A stretch of 64,000 bases of DNA, taken from assembly GCA_902518895.1 (NCBI GenBank), contig CABYHL010000003.1, forward strand, positions 26,196 through 90,195, written 5' to 3'. The stretch comes from an uncultured Alphaproteobacteria bacterium. Lineage in GTDB: Bacteria > Pseudomonadota > Alphaproteobacteria > HIMB59 > GCA-002718135. The notes below the pieces were generated by a model. That model ran no database searches and was not told where the DNA came from. It saw only the letters and a program-made list of their open reading frames with translations. Below are positions 11,104-25,601 of this stretch, piece by piece; positions within the stretch are counted from its first letter, which is position 1; the number at the start of each line of letters is the position of its first letter. The translations under genes and the position numbers were made by a program.

Positions 11104-14007
11104 ATGAATGATACTTTCTTAAATAGTGCTAATGCGCCATATGTAGCTGAACTGTATTCTAAATATAGAAATGATCCTGAAAGTGTGGATACAACTTGGA
11201 AAGATTTTTTTAATAATTTAAATGAAGATGACTACTCTGTTCTTAAAGATTTTGGAGGACCAGAATGGAAAGAACGTCCATCAAGTATAATAGATAAAAA
11301 TTACATAACTAAGGTTATAAAATCAAATGCGAATTACAATTCTGAGGAATTTAGAATATCAACCTTAGATTCAATTAGAGCATTAAGATTAATTAGAGCT
11401 TTTAGAATTAACGGACATTTAATTGCAGATCTTGATCCCTTAGGAATATCTGAAAGAGAGTATCCTCAAGAATTAGATTATAAAAGCTATGGTTTCCTTG
11501 AAACAGATTTAGAAAAAGAAATATTCATTGATGGAAGTTTGGGTTTAGAAAAAAGTAAATTAAAAAATATTATTAAAATATTAAAAGAAACTTATTCTGC
11601 TTCAATAGGTGTTGAATTTTTACACATACAACAAGCTGATCAAAAACAATGGGTCCAAGAAAGAATTGAAGAAGTAAGAAATAAAACAAATTTTACAAAT
11701 GAGGGAAAAAAAGCAATCTATAAAAGATTAGTTGAATCAGAACTATTTGAGCAGTTTTTAGATAAAAAATTTTTAGGTACAAAGAGATACGGTATCGAAG
11801 GTGGTGAAGCGATGATACCAGGGATAGAGCAAATTGTTAAACAGGCATGTTTGTCTGGAATTGAAGATATTATTATTGGAACTGCTCATAGAGGCAGACT
11901 AACACTTCTATCAAGTGTTTTGGAAATGCCTTACAAAAAAATATTATCAAAATTCCAAGGATCTTTAAACGATCCAAATGAGGTACTAGGTTCGGGTGAT
12001 GTAAAATATCATTTAGGAGTTTCTGCTGATCGTGAATTTGAAAAAAAGAAAATTCATTTATCGCTCACTTCTAACCCATCACATTTAGAAGCAGTTAATC
12101 CAGTTGTGGCAGGAAAAGTAAGAGCTAAACAAACTTTAGCTAAAGATAAAACGACAGATAAAGTTATAGGTTTATTAATTCATGGAGATGCAGCAATTGC
12201 TGGACAAGGAGTTGTGGCCGAAACATTTGCTATGTCACAATTAAGAGGGTTTAAAACAGGTGGTACCATTCATTTTGTAATTAACAATCAGATAGGTTTT
12301 ACAACTATGCCACAATATGGACGATCAGCACCTTATTGTACTGAAATTGCAAAAATGGTTCAGGCACCAATATTTCATGTTAATGGCGATGACCCAGAAG
12401 CAGTAGTTCATGTCTGTAGACTTGCAACGGAATTCAGAAATAAATTTAAAGTCGATGTTGTTGTAGATATGTTTTGCTACAGAAGATCAGGACATAACGA
12501 AGCTGATGAACCTTCTTTTACTCAGCCACTAATGTATAAGGCTATCAAAAAACAAATTACTACAAGAAAAAAATATGAAAAAAAATTAATTGAGAATAAT
12601 ACTCTTTCAGAAGAAGAATCTAGAGACATTGTAGATTCTTTTAAAAATTTTTTAGATAAAGAATTTGAATCAACTAAAAATTATAAACCAAATAAAGTAG
12701 ATTGGTTAGAGGGAACTTGGACAGGTTTATCTACTGCAACATTTGATGCAAGAAGAGGAAAAACATCTGTAAAAGAAAAAACATTAATTAACGTTGCTAA
12801 AAAAATTCATGAAATACCTGCTGATTTTAATGCTCATAGAAGAATAAAAAAAATTTATGGGGATCGATTAACAAGTGTCATCAACGGAAAAGGTATTGAT
12901 TGGGCAACCTCTGAAAGTTTAGCTTTAGCAACACTTCTTGATGAGGGATACGGTGTTCGAATATCTGGACAAGATGTTGGAAGAGGAACATTTAGTCATA
13001 GACATGGTGTTCTATACGATCAAGAAAACGAAAATCGTTTTGTTCCATTAAGACACTTTCAAAACAAGCAAGGTTACTTTGAAATTATAGATAGTTTTCT
13101 ATCTGAGTTTGGTGTTCTTGGTTTTGAATATGGATATTCACAAGTTGATCCTAAGACACTTGTTATATGGGAAGCGCAGTTTGGTGATTTTGCAAATGGC
13201 GCACAAATAATGATTGATCAATTCATTAGTTCTGGAGAAAGAAAATGGTTGAGAATGTCTGGTTTAACGATGCTTCTTCCCCACGGACATGAGGGCCAAG
13301 GTCCTGAGCATACAAGCGGAAGATTAGAAAGATTTTTACAGATGTGTGCAGAAGATAATATGCAAATTGTTAATTGTACAAGTCCTGCAAATTATTTTCA
13401 TGTTTTAAGAAGGCAACTACATAGAAACTTTAGGAAACCTCTAATTATATTTACACCAAAATCTACACTTAGACACAAATCTAATGTTTCTAATATTGAG
13501 GATTATATTAATGGATCAACTTTCCATAGAATTCTTACTGATAAATTATCTGTTAAAGAAAAAAGGAAAAATAAAAGATTAATCATTTGCTCTGGTAAAT
13601 TATATTTTGAACTTGCAGATCACATAGCAAAAAATAAAATTAAAAATCTCTCCATAATAAGATTGGAGCAGATTTATCCATTTCCTTATGAAAACTTTAG
13701 AGATGAATTAAAACATTATACTGATGCTGAAATTATTTGGGCACAAGAAGAGCCAAAAAATATGGGTGCCTGGGGTTTTGTGAAAGGTAGATTGGAAAGT
13801 GTTATGCAGGAAGCCAAAGTTAAACAAGAAAAAATATTCTATGTTGGTAGAAGTCCAGCTGCGTCTCCTGCCGCTGGTTCTTTAGAAAGACACTTAAGTA
13901 ACCAAGAAACTATTATAAAAATGGCAACTGAAGATTCGATTAGCAAAATTATCAAATCTTGGGCAGGTATTTCAACAAAATTAAAGACTAATCTGCCAAT
14001 TGAATAA
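11104..14007 (+). CDS. sucA: 2-oxoglutarate dehydrogenase E1 component
   Basis: GTAHRGRLTLL, HGDAAIAGQGVVAET, YRRSGHNEADEPSFTQPLMY, GQDVGRGTFSHRH. Confidence 0.97.
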   Translation: MNDTFLNSANAPYVAELYSKYRNDPESVDTTWKDFFNNLNEDDYSVLKDFGGPEWKERPSSIIDKNYITKVIKSNANYNSEEFRISTLDSIRALRLIRAFRINGHLIADLDPLGISEREYPQELDYKSYGFLETDLEKEIFIDGSLGLEKSKLKNIIKILKETYSASIGVEFLHIQQADQKQWVQERIEEVRNKTNFTNEGKKAIYKRLVESELFEQFLDKKFLGTKRYGIEGGEAMIPGIEQIVKQACLSGIEDIIIGTAHRGRLTLLSSVLEMPYKKILSKFQGSLNDPNEVLGSGDVKYHLGVSADREFEKKKIHLSLTSNPSHLEAVNPVVAGKVRAKQTLAKDKTTDKVIGLLIHGDAAIAGQGVVAETFAMSQLRGFKTGGTIHFVINNQIGFTTMPQYGRSAPYCTEIAKMVQAPIFHVNGDDPEAVVHVCRLATEFRNKFKVDVVVDMFCYRRSGHNEADEPSFTQPLMYKAIKKQITTRKKYEKKLIENNTLSEEESRDIVDSFKNFLDKEFESTKNYKPNKVDWLEGTWTGLSTATFDARRGKTSVKEKTLINVAKKIHEIPADFNAHRRIKKIYGDRLTSVINGKGIDWATSESLALATLLDEGYGVRISGQDVGRGTFSHRHGVLYDQENENRFVPLRHFQNKQGYFEIIDSFLSEFGVLGFEYGYSQVDPKTLVIWEAQFGDFANGAQIMIDQFISSGERKWLRMSGLTMLLPHGHEGQGPEHTSGRLERFLQMCAEDNMQIVNCTSPANYFHVLRRQLHRNFRKPLIIFTPKSTLRHKSNVSNIEDYINGSTFHRILTDKLSVKEKRKNKRLIICSGKLYFELADHIAKNKIKNLSIIRLEQIYPFPYENFRDELKHYTDAEIIWAQEEPKNMGAWGFVKGRLESVMQEAKVKQEKIFYVGRSPAASPAAGSLERHLSNQETIIKMATEDSISKIIKSWAGISTKLKTNLPIE

Positions 14008-14038
14008 ATTGACGTAAATGTTATTAAGCATTTAATTA

Positions 14039-15220
14039 ATGAGCACTGAATTAATAGTTCCAACACTTGGAGAGTCAATTACGGAAGCAACTGTTTCAAA
14101 ATGGCTTAAGAATATAGGCGATAATTTTGAAGCAGATGAACCTTTAGTTGAAATTGAGACAGACAAAATTACAGTTGAAGTACCAGCACCTCATGCAGGC
14201 TCTCTAAAAGAAATAAAAGTTTCTGAAGGCACTGATGTTGAAATTGGTGGTATTTTAGGAATCTTAGATGAATCAAAAGGCAAAACACCAAGTCCTAAAA
14301 AAACTGAAACTAAAGAAGATAAAATAAAAGAAGAAGTAAAAGCAGTTAAGGTTGAAACAAAATCTTCGCCTGCCAAATCTTCACCATCTGCAAGAAAAAT
14401 AGCTGAAGAAAATAATATTAAACTTGAAGATGTCACCTCATCCCGTTCTGATGGAAGAATTAATAAAGAAGATGTAGTTTCTCATCTTTCTTCTTCAAAT
14501 AAAACAACCACTAACAAAGGTGAAAGAGAAGAAGTTGTTAAAATGTCTAAGATCAGACAGACAATATCTAAACGTTTAAAGGAGGCTCAAAATACAGCAG
14601 CCATACTTACAACTTTCAATGAAATTGACATGTCCAAAGTCATGGAAATTAGAAAATCAAAAAACCAAGAATTTCAAAGTCGGTATGAGGTCAAATTAGG
14701 TTTCATGTCATTTTTTGTAAAAGCGGTAGTAAAAAGTTTGCAAGAGTATCCAGCTGTGAATGCCGAAATAAAAGATGAAAATATAATTTATAAAAATCAT
14801 TTTGATATAGGTATAGCTGTTGGAACTGAAAAAGGATTAGTTGTACCAATACTTAAAGACGCCGATCAATTGAGTTTTGGAGAAATAGAAACTAAAATTA
14901 TTGATCTTAGTACAAAAGCCAAAGATGGAACGCTGACCATGGACGATTTGACTGGTGGAACTTTTACAATTTCAAATGGTGGCGTTTACGGATCAATGCT
15001 CAGCACCCCAATAATCAATAGACCTCAATCTGGAATTTTAGGGATGCATAATATTCAAAAAAGAGCAGTAGTTGTAAATGATGAAATAGTAATTAGGCCA
15101 ATGATGTATGTTGCATTAAGTTATGATCATAGAATTATTGATGGAAAAGAAAGTGTTGGATTTTTAGTGAAAGTGAAAGAACTTCTAGAAGATCCATCCG
15201 AATTAGTATTAGGAATATAA
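14039..15220 (+). CDS. sucB: 2-oxoglutarate dehydrogenase E2 (dihydrolipoyl succinyltransferase)
   Basis: Lipoyl domain [15 protein letters not shown], catalytic [16 protein letters not shown]. Confidence 0.96.
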   Translation: MSTELIVPTLGESITEATVSKWLKNIGDNFEADEPLVEIETDKITVEVPAPHAGSLKEIKVSEGTDVEIGGILGILDESKGKTPSPKKTETKEDKIKEEVKAVKVETKSSPAKSSPSARKIAEENNIKLEDVTSSRSDGRINKEDVVSHLSSSNKTTTNKGEREEVVKMSKIRQTISKRLKEAQNTAAILTTFNEIDMSKVMEIRKSKNQEFQSRYEVKLGFMSFFVKAVVKSLQEYPAVNAEIKDENIIYKNHFDIGIAVGTEKGLVVPILKDADQLSFGEIETKIIDLSTKAKDGTLTMDDLTGGTFTISNGGVYGSMLSTPIINRPQSGILGMHNIQKRAVVVNDEIVIRPMMYVALSYDHRIIDGKESVGFLVKVKELLEDPSELVLGI

Positions 15221-15221
15221 A

Positions 15222-16619
15222 ATGGAAGATTTTGATTTAATAGTAATTGGTGCGGGACCTGGCGGATATGTAGCTGCAATCAGAGCAGCTCAACTTGGAA
15301 TGAAGGTTGCTTGTATAGAAAAAGAGCCATCACTCGGTGGAACTTGTTTGAACATTGGATGCATACCTTCTAAAGCATTATTAAATTCATCTGAAAAATT
15401 TTATGAAATTTCAAATCATGCTGCAGAGCATGGCATAAAAACATCAAAGATAGATTTAGACCTAAATGTTTTGATGGATCGCAAAACTAAGATAGTAAAA
15501 AAACTCACAACAGGGATCGGTTTTTTATTTAAGAAAAATAAAATAACACATATCCCTGGCATGGCTTCATTTGTAGATAAAAATACTATTTCTATTACAA
15601 ATGGAAAAAATGAAATTACTGCCAGTGCTAAAAATTTTATTATCGCAACAGGATCATCTTCTATTGAGATACCAAATATTCCTGTTGATGAAAAACAAAT
15701 AGTATCTTCAACAGGTGCTCTTTCTCTACCTAAAATACCAACATCACTCCTAGTTATTGGTGGTGGATATATTGGACTAGAGATGGGATCAGTATGGAGT
15801 AGATTAGGCTCAAAGGTAACAGTTGTTGAAGCTCTTGACAGAATTGTTCCAACTATGGATGCTGAAATTGCAAAAGAGTTTATGAAAATGTTAACTAAAC
15901 AAGGATTAGAATTTAAATTATCTCATAAAGTTAGTTCTGCAAAATCTGGTAAGTCTGGTGTAGATGTTGAGATGGAAACATTAGATAAAAAGAAAATAAA
16001 AGAAAACTACGAAATAGTTTTAATGTCAGTAGGAAGAAAACCAAATACAGAGGGACTGGGTCTCGAAAAAATTGGTATTAAATTAACCGCAAAAAAATCC
16101 ATTGAAATTAAAGATAATTTTCAAACTTCTGTTGAAGGAATCTACGCAATTGGTGATGTAGCTCCAGGACCAATGCTAGCACACAAAGCTGAAGAAGAAG
16201 GAGTTGCTTGTGTTGAATTTATAAACGGTCAAAAACCTCATATAAACTACGACGCTATACCAGCGATTGTTTATACCAATCCAGAGATAGCATCAGTTGG
16301 AAAAACAGAGGAACAACTCAAGCAAGAAAAGAAAGACTTCAAGGTTGGAAAATTTCCTTTTATGGCAAATGGTCGTGCCTTAACTACCTCCGCATCAGAA
16401 GGATTTGTTAAAATTTTGGTTGATAAACAAACAGATGAAATTTTAGGTGCTCATATAATCGGTCATGATGCTGGACAACTGATCGCTGAAATTGTTACGA
16501 CAATAGAATTTGGTGGTAGTGCAGAAGATATTGCTAGAGTATGTCATGCTCATCCGACAACTAGTGAAGCAGTAAAAGAAGCAGCTTTAAGTGTTGATGG
16601 TAGAGCAATTCATATTTAA
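15222..16619 (+). CDS. lpdA: Dihydrolipoyl dehydrogenase
   Basis: GGTCLNIGCIPSKALL redox motif, AIGDVAPGPMLAHKAEEEG, HAHPTTSEAVKEAAL. Confidence 0.97.
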   Translation: MEDFDLIVIGAGPGGYVAAIRAAQLGMKVACIEKEPSLGGTCLNIGCIPSKALLNSSEKFYEISNHAAEHGIKTSKIDLDLNVLMDRKTKIVKKLTTGIGFLFKKNKITHIPGMASFVDKNTISITNGKNEITASAKNFIIATGSSSIEIPNIPVDEKQIVSSTGALSLPKIPTSLLVIGGGYIGLEMGSVWSRLGSKVTVVEALDRIVPTMDAEIAKEFMKMLTKQGLEFKLSHKVSSAKSGKSGVDVEMETLDKKKIKENYEIVLMSVGRKPNTEGLGLEKIGIKLTAKKSIEIKDNFQTSVEGIYAIGDVAPGPMLAHKAEEEGVACVEFINGQKPHINYDAIPAIVYTNPEIASVGKTEEQLKQEKKDFKVGKFPFMANGRALTTSASEGFVKILVDKQTDEILGAHIIGHDAGQLIAEIVTTIEFGGSAEDIARVCHAHPTTSEAVKEAALSVDGRAIHI

Positions 16620-16819
16620 ATTTTAGCTAGATCCATTCCTTTTTTGTATTTTTTTGATGATTGTTTTACAATTGCTTGACCGCATCTCATAACTTTTCTT
16701 TTATGATCAAAAGTCATTTTTGGCTCACCATGTAATTTCCATCCATTAGAGAGTGCCTCTGTTACTCTTTGGCAAAAATCAACAGTGTCATCATCTGTAA
16801 TAAATCTATAACCTTTCAT
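16616..16819 (-). CDS. DUF1737-like small protein
   Basis: MKGYRFITDDDTVDFCQRVTEALSNGWKLHGEPKMTFDHKRKVMRCGQAIVK. Confidence 0.75.
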   Translation of the reverse strand: MKGYRFITDDDTVDFCQRVTEALSNGWKLHGEPKMTFDHKRKVMRCGQAIVKQSSKKYKKGMDLAKI

Positions 16820-16831
16820 TTTACCTTCCTT

Positions 16832-17494
16832 TCATTTAATACTTAATAAATTTACTTCTATAATTTTAATTAAGTACTCAACAAGATCAGTTTGCATATC
16901 AACTGTAAATTTATTTTTATCTTTTGATCCCATAGCCAATATTAGAGTATCTTCACGAAATTTAACTTTTAATAAAATATATGATTTTATTGTTGCTGAT
17001 TTATTAGGAAAAAATAAAAGTAAACCTTTAGGATTTTGATTTAAATTTGTAACCATTTTGTTTTTAAAATAACTATTTGCAATTTTAATATCCAGTTGTG
17101 ATAAATTTTCTGCTCTAATATTTTCATTTGTAACAAAACAATTCATTTCATCACAACCTAAAATTGTTTTAAGATCATTTTTAATTAAGCTTATTAATTT
17201 TTGTAAACTTTTTACATTTAGAATTCTAATTGTAGATTTTAGAATTCTTTTTTGAGCATTTAAATGACTTTTTCCTGCAAGTAGTACTTTTGTCATTTGA
17301 TTTTGTAGATCTATATTTTGTTGCGATATTTTTTTATATCTATAAGCTTCTAAATCAACAACCTTATCAGAACTATTATCTAAGGTTGGAAAATTTAGTT
17401 CATTAACTAATTCTGAATTTTTAATAAAAAAATTTTTATTTTTTTTTAAAAAATTTATTATTTGTTTTTCACTAATTTCATCTTCATGCGCCAT
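16832..17494 (-). CDS. DUF484 family protein (start placed at internal MAHEDEISEKQ)
   Basis: IINFLKKNKNFFIKNSELVNELNFP...VVDLEAYRYKKISQQN; the longer 17536 start would overlap tal. Confidence 0.75.
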   Translation of the reverse strand: MAHEDEISEKQIINFLKKNKNFFIKNSELVNELNFPTLDNSSDKVVDLEAYRYKKISQQNIDLQNQMTKVLLAGKSHLNAQKRILKSTIRILNVKSLQKLISLIKNDLKTILGCDEMNCFVTNENIRAENLSQLDIKIANSYFKNKMVTNLNQNPKGLLLFFPNKSATIKSYILLKVKFREDTLILAMGSKDKNKFTVDMQTDLVEYLIKIIEVNLLSIK

Positions 17495-17499
17495 GATGA

Positions 17500-18159
17500 T
17501 TATTTTGGCAAGATTTGCTGTCCTGTTTTTGCCCAATCATCAAGAAATGCTTTCAGCCCTTTATCTGTGAGAGGATGTTTATATAATTCGTGAATAACTT
17601 TAGGTGGTAGAGTTGAAACATGGGCACCAATCACAGCTGCATCAATAAGATGTTGAGTATTTCTTACTGAAGCAACTAATACTTCAGTATCAAATCCATA
17701 ATTTTCATACATTATTACTATATCTGAAATTAGATCCATACCTTTTTCACCAATATCATCGAGTCTTCCCACAAATGGAGAAATAAATGTTGCACCAACC
17801 TTAGCGGCTAGTAATGCTTGAGCAGCACTAAAACACAACGTTACATTTACCATGATATCTTTTTCTCTAAGAGCTTTGCATGTCTGAAGACCAGCGGGTG
17901 TAAGAGGAACTTTTACAGCAACATTCTTAGCTAATGATGCTAAGTATTCACCTTCTTCAAGCATTTTGTCATATTCCGTTGCTGTCACTTCTGCACTTAC
18001 TGGACCAGATACTATGGAACAAATTGTTTTAATTGTTTCCCCCATATCTTTATCACTTTTTGCAATTAGAGATGGGTTTGTCGTAACACCGTCTATTAAT
18101 CCACTAGGCATTAACTCTTCGATCTGAGGTATATTGGCAGTGTCTATAAAAAATTTCAT
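17500..18159 (-). CDS. tal: Transaldolase (small TalC/fructose-6-phosphate aldolase-like class)
   Basis: [68 protein letters not shown]. Confidence 0.93.
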   Translation of the reverse strand: MKFFIDTANIPQIEELMPSGLIDGVTTNPSLIAKSDKDMGETIKTICSIVSGPVSAEVTATEYDKMLEEGEYLASLAKNVAVKVPLTPAGLQTCKALREKDIMVNVTLCFSAAQALLAAKVGATFISPFVGRLDDIGEKGMDLISDIVIMYENYGFDTEVLVASVRNTQHLIDAAVIGAHVSTLPPKVIHELYKHPLTDKGLKAFLDDWAKTGQQILPK

Positions 18160-18222
18160 TGTTTGTTGTATACCATATACAAGTTATTTAGAAAGTTAAC
18201 ATATAAAAAATACGTAAATATA

Positions 18223-20178
18223 ATGTTGTACGATGTAGTAGTAACAAGACCTTTCGACAAAGTTTTCACTTATTATTCAACAAATGAACAACTTGAAATT
18301 GGTCAAGTAGTTTTAGTTCCATTTGGAAAAAAAATAGAAGCTGGAATTATTTGGAAGAAGAATGTTAAAAATCCTGGTTACGAAATTAAAGAGGTTACAA
18401 AAATTTGTAATGATCTTATCCTTCAGAATTCTTCAATCGATTTTATAAATTGGATCGCAAGCTATACTTTAGCTCCACTAGGAGCAGTTTTAAAATTATT
18501 TCTTATTAATAATGATATAGTTGAATTTGATAAAGAAAAATTAGATAGTTTCAATAACACCGAACCTTCTTTAGTGACCTTGAGTGAAGAGCAAGCAAAT
18601 TCATTTAAAGAAATCACCCAATCATTTAATAAATTAAACAAACCTGTTTTATTAGAAGGTGTAACAGGCTCTGGTAAAACTGAAGTATATTTTGAAATAA
18701 TAGATAAATTTTTAAAAGAAAAAAAACAAATATTAATAATGGTTCCAGAAATTAGCTTAACACCGCAATTAGAGACAAGAGTAAAGAAGCGTTTTGGAAT
18801 GGAAGTATGTTTGTGGCATTCTAAAATTACAAAAAAAAATAGGAAAAAAATTTGGCATAAATGTTTTACCGGAGATCCAGTCATTGTTATTGGTGCTCGT
18901 TCAAGTTTGTTTCTTCCTTTTACAAACTTAGGATTAATTGTTGTCGATGAAGAACATGACTCTAGTTATAAACAAGAGGACAATATACGTTACCAAGCAA
19001 GAGATCTTGCAGTTGTAAGAGCTAAAATTGAAAAAAATTTTATATTATTAGCTTCGGCAACACCATCTTTAGAAACAATAAATAATGTTAAAATTAAAAA
19101 ATATAATCAAGTCTATTTATCAAAACAATTTTCTGGAACTCCATTACCTGAAATTACTATAATTGATTTAAATAAAAATAAACTTGGAAAAGATAAATGG
19201 ATATCACAATCAATTATAGATTCTATTTCTCACTGCTTAGAAAATAAAGAACAAACTCTTATTTTTTTAAATCGTAGAGGATACTCACCATTAACTTTGT
19301 GTAATAGTTGTGGATTCAGATATGAATGTGATCAATGTTCATCATGGATGGTTATGCATCAACACAAAAAAGTTTTCTTATGCCATCAATGTGGAACTAT
19401 AAAAAAATTAAATTTAGATTGTCCACAATGTAATGAAAAAGATAGTATAAAATTTGTTGGTCCTGGTGTTGAGAGAGTTGCAGAGGAGCTAAAAGAATTA
19501 TTTCCTGGAAAAAAAATTTCCATCATGTCTAGTGACAACGTTAACACACCAAACAAAATTAAAAAATTTATAACTGATATAAATAACAAAGATATAGATA
19601 TAATTGTAGCCACACAAATTATGGCAAAAGGATATGATTTTCCAAATTTGTCTTTAGTAGGAATCGTTGATGCGGACGCAGGTTTATTTGGTGGTGATCC
19701 TAGGGCTATAGAAAAAACTTTTAATCTACTTCAGCAAGTTGGAGGAAGAGCTGGTAGAGGAAAAAAAATTGGTAAAGTTTTTCTTCAAACATATTTTCCA
19801 GATCAAGAAATAATTAAGTCGATTCAACTTAGAGAAAGAGAGGCTTTTATTGAAAAAGCTTTAGAAGAGAGAAAGAATTTTAATATTCCTCCTTTTGGTT
19901 TTATGACTTCAATAATTCTTTCTAGTCATACAAAGGCATTAGTTCTGAAACACGCTTCAAGACTGGTTCAACAAGATCAAAATAGTGAAAATATTAAAGT
20001 TCTAGGTCCGGTTGAGGCTCCAATTTCTTTGCTTAGAGGACAATATCGGTACAGAATATTATTGAAAAGCAAAAGTAGAAAAAATCTCAATAAATTTACA
20101 AAAAAAATTGTTGAAAAGACTAAACTACCTTCTTCTGTAAAGTTAATTATTGATGTTGATCCCTACTCATTTATGTAA
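18223..20178 (+). CDS. priA: Primosomal protein N' (replication restart helicase); start placed at internal MLYDVVVTRP
   Basis: GVTGSGKTEVYFE, VDEEHDSSYKQED, zinc-binding CNSCGFRYECDQC...CHQCGTIKKLNLDCPQC, QVGGRAGRG. Confidence 0.95.
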   Translation: MLYDVVVTRPFDKVFTYYSTNEQLEIGQVVLVPFGKKIEAGIIWKKNVKNPGYEIKEVTKICNDLILQNSSIDFINWIASYTLAPLGAVLKLFLINNDIVEFDKEKLDSFNNTEPSLVTLSEEQANSFKEITQSFNKLNKPVLLEGVTGSGKTEVYFEIIDKFLKEKKQILIMVPEISLTPQLETRVKKRFGMEVCLWHSKITKKNRKKIWHKCFTGDPVIVIGARSSLFLPFTNLGLIVVDEEHDSSYKQEDNIRYQARDLAVVRAKIEKNFILLASATPSLETINNVKIKKYNQVYLSKQFSGTPLPEITIIDLNKNKLGKDKWISQSIIDSISHCLENKEQTLIFLNRRGYSPLTLCNSCGFRYECDQCSSWMVMHQHKKVFLCHQCGTIKKLNLDCPQCNEKDSIKFVGPGVERVAEELKELFPGKKISIMSSDNVNTPNKIKKFITDINNKDIDIIVATQIMAKGYDFPNLSLVGIVDADAGLFGGDPRAIEKTFNLLQQVGGRAGRGKKIGKVFLQTYFPDQEIIKSIQLREREAFIEKALEERKNFNIPPFGFMTSIILSSHTKALVLKHASRLVQQDQNSENIKVLGPVEAPISLLRGQYRYRILLKSKSRKNLNKFTKKIVEKTKLPSSVKLIIDVDPYSFM

Positions 20179-20296
20179 TTTACCCACAATTTTAAAAATA
20201 TCTTCAATTTAACTCATTTGACGCACAAACTGACAGTTTACCTACTTTTTCTGATGTGTTAATAGCCTATTTTTAAACTTCTTATGAACATAACTT

Positions 20297-20854
20297 ATGG
20301 CATCTAACACGTTATCTGGAGACCTTATATCTGAAAGATACGGAGCAGCTCTGTATGATCTTGCATCTGAAAAAAAATGCATTGATGATATTCTATATGA
20401 TTTTGAATTAGTGCAAAACGCATTGAAAGAAAGTTCAGAATTGAGACAAGTTATTAAAAGTCCATTAGTAAATTCAGATGAGAAGCTTAATATTTTGCTA
20501 AAATTATTTTCTAAAGCAAATTTACATAATCTTACGACAACTTTTTTAAAAGTTCTTGATAACAATAAGAGAATTTCAAATATCGCTTCTATCATTTTAC
20601 AATTTAAAAAAATAAACTCTGAAAAAAGGGGTGATATTACTGCTGACGTAACATCAGCAAATATATTATCTGATGATGAAAAAAATAATATTACAAATCA
20701 GCTTAAAAAATCTTTAGGTGAAAAATTATCTTTAAATTTTGATGTTGATGGAGACATTATAGGCGGTTTAATTGTTAAGGTTGGTTCCAAAATGATTGAT
20801 ACATCTATAGCTAATAAAATTAATAAACTTAAAATTGCAATGAAGGGGGCATAA
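20297..20854 (+). CDS. atpH: ATP synthase delta subunit
   Basis: [14 protein letters not shown]...VIKSPLVN...[21 protein letters not shown]; upstream of atpA. Confidence 0.94.
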   Translation: MASNTLSGDLISERYGAALYDLASEKKCIDDILYDFELVQNALKESSELRQVIKSPLVNSDEKLNILLKLFSKANLHNLTTTFLKVLDNNKRISNIASIILQFKKINSEKRGDITADVTSANILSDDEKNNITNQLKKSLGEKLSLNFDVDGDIIGGLIVKVGSKMIDTSIANKINKLKIAMKGA

Positions 20855-22389
20855 TGGAAATTAAAGCTGCAGAAATATCGTCTGTAATTAAAGACCAAAT
20901 AGCTAATTTTGAAACTAAAGCGGATGTTGCTGAGGTTGGAACAGTACTAAGTGTTGGAGATGGAATTGCACGTGTGTATGGTCTTGATCAAGTACAAGCT
21001 GGAGAGATGGTAGAATTCCCAGGCGGCATTAAAGGTATGGCCCTCAACCTTGAAATGGATAACGTTGGTGTTTCAATCTTTGGTGATGATACTGGAATTA
21101 AAGAAGGTGACACAGTTAAACGTACAGGAGAAATTGTTGACGTTCCTGTGGGAAAAGAATTGCTAGGACGTGTTGTTGATGGTCTAGGAAATCCTATTGA
21201 TGGTAAAGGACCTATTCAATCATCTGAAAAGAGAAGAATTGAATTAAAAGCTCCAGGCATTATTCCTCGCCAAAGTGTATCTGAACCAATGCAGACAGGT
21301 ATTAAAGCACTTGATGCTCTTGTTCCAGTTGGAAGAGGACAACGTGAATTAATAATTGGTGATAGACAAACAGGTAAAACTGCTGTTGCCATTGATACAA
21401 TCTTAAATCAAAAATCTGTAAATCAATCAGACAATGAAAAAGAAAAGTTATATTGTATCTATGTTGCGATTGGTCAGAAAAGATCAACAGTTGCTCAAAT
21501 TGTAAAAACGCTAGAAGATAATGGTGCTATGGAATACACAATTGTTGTATCTGCAACTGCATCAGAGCCTGCACCTTTGCAATTTTTATCTGCTTATACT
21601 GGTTGTACAATGGGAGAATATTTTAGAGATAATGGTATGCATGCATTAATTGTTTATGATGATTTATCAAAGCAAGCTGTTGCTTACAGACAGATGTCGC
21701 TTCTTTTAAGAAGACCTCCTGGACGTGAAGCATATCCTGGAGATGTATTTTACATTCATAGTCGTCTTTTAGAAAGAGCTGCCAAAATGAGTGATGAACA
21801 TGGTGGTGGAAGTTTAACTGCTCTTCCAATTATTGAGACTCAAGCTGGAGACTTATCTGCTTACATTCCAACAAATGTTATTTCCATTACGGATGGACAA
21901 ATATTTTTAGAAACAAACTTATTTTTTGCTGGTATTCGTCCTGCGATTAACGTTGGTCTTTCTGTAAGCCGTGTTGGTTCTGCAGCTCAAACAAAAGCAA
22001 TGAAAAAAATTGCTGGTCCTGTAAAACTAGAATTAGCTCAATATCGTGAGATGGCTGCTTTTGCCCAGTTTGCATCAGATTTAGATGCTTCAACGAAACA
22101 ATTACTTGATCGTGGTGCAAGACTAGTTGAAATCTTAAAACAAGGTCAATATTCACCACTAACGGTTTCAGAGCAAGTTGTATCTATTTATGCAGGTGTA
22201 CGCGGATATCTTGATAAAGTTGCTGTAGGTGATGTAGTCAAGTTTGAAGCAGAAGTTTTAAATGAGATTAGAACTAAGCATAGTGATTTATTAGATGCAA
22301 TTGCCAATGAAAAAGAATTATCTAAAGAAAATGATGATAAATTAAAATCAATCTTAGATAATTTGGTTGGAAAGTTTGCAAGTAACTAA
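20854..22389 (+). CDS. atpA: ATP synthase alpha subunit
   Basis: [41 protein letters not shown]. Confidence 0.98.
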   Translation: MEIKAAEISSVIKDQIANFETKADVAEVGTVLSVGDGIARVYGLDQVQAGEMVEFPGGIKGMALNLEMDNVGVSIFGDDTGIKEGDTVKRTGEIVDVPVGKELLGRVVDGLGNPIDGKGPIQSSEKRRIELKAPGIIPRQSVSEPMQTGIKALDALVPVGRGQRELIIGDRQTGKTAVAIDTILNQKSVNQSDNEKEKLYCIYVAIGQKRSTVAQIVKTLEDNGAMEYTIVVSATASEPAPLQFLSAYTGCTMGEYFRDNGMHALIVYDDLSKQAVAYRQMSLLLRRPPGREAYPGDVFYIHSRLLERAAKMSDEHGGGSLTALPIIETQAGDLSAYIPTNVISITDGQIFLETNLFFAGIRPAINVGLSVSRVGSAAQTKAMKKIAGPVKLELAQYREMAAFAQFASDLDASTKQLLDRGARLVEILKQGQYSPLTVSEQVVSIYAGVRGYLDKVAVGDVVKFEAEVLNEIRTKHSDLLDAIANEKELSKENDDKLKSILDNLVGKFASN

Positions 22390-22392
22390 TCT

Positions 22393-24717
<2,325 letters not shown>

Positions 24718-24718
<1 letters not shown>

Positions 24719-25116
24719 TGGCAACAATTTCTTTTGATTTAGTTTCTCCAGAAAACCTTGTTTTCAATGATGAAGTTGGTACTATAATTGTCCCTGGTAA
24801 AGATGGCGACTTAGGTATTTTACCAGGACATAGTAAGGTAATGTCCTCTCTTAGACCAGGAAGAGTAATGGTATATAATGAAGATAAAAGTTTAATTAAA
24901 TCCTTTTTTGTTTCTGGTGGTTTTGCAGAAATCAATCCTGAAAAATGTATTGTTCTTGCTGAAAGTGTTGTTGAAGTGAATTCTTTAGAAAAAACATCAA
25001 TTGAAAAAGAAATACAAGAATTAGAAAATAAGGAAGGCAAAGAAACAGAGGAACAACTTTCTGTGGCTAAAGCAAAATTAGAAGCAATAAATGTAAATTA
25101 TTACGATAAAATTTAA
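24718..25116 (+). CDS. atpC: ATP synthase epsilon subunit
   Basis: FDLVSPENLVFNDEVGTIIVPGKDGDLGILPGHSKVMSSLRPG. Confidence 0.95.
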
Positions 25117-25128
25117 TTTCTCTTTAAA

Positions 25129-25599
25129 TTATACATTAGCTAAATTACTTCTAAATTCTTTTTGAATTTTTATATAAACATTTTTTTTAAATGGTACTGC
25201 GTTTCGGCTAATTTCATCATAATCCATCCATTGCCATTCACTAAATTCGGGATTTTCTGTTCCTACATTTATATCGTTATCAATTCCTGTAAAACGAAAT
25301 AAAAACCACTTTTGAATTTGACCTATGTATTTATCACCCCATGGTAATGTCTTTAGTGTTTCTCTAGGTATGTCATAAGAGATCCATTCTTGAGATGAAG
25401 TAATCAAAGATGCATTATTTGTACCAATCTCTTCCATCATTTCTCTCCAAACTGCTTCTTCAGGATTTTCATTTTCATCGATACCACCTTGAGGCATCTG
25501 CCAATATCCACTTGGATGATCTAATCTTCGACCAACTAAAATTTGATTTCTTGCATTGAGAATCATCATTCCCACACATTTTCTATATTTTTTTTGCAT
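25129..25599 (-). CDS. rppH: RNA pyrophosphohydrolase (Nudix)
   Basis: RKCVGMMILNARNQILVGRR, Nudix box GGIDENENPEEAVWREMMEEIG. Confidence 0.93.
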   Translation of the reverse strand: MQKKYRKCVGMMILNARNQILVGRRLDHPSGYWQMPQGGIDENENPEEAVWREMMEEIGTNNASLITSSQEWISYDIPRETLKTLPWGDKYIGQIQKWFLFRFTGIDNDINVGTENPEFSEWQWMDYDEISRNAVPFKKNVYIKIQKEFRSNLANV

Positions 25600-25601
25600 T
25601 A

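Noticed and set aside
21302-22159. Minus-strand ORFs inside atpA rich in L/H/Q
   Set aside because: Composition is typical of antisense translation of a conserved gene.
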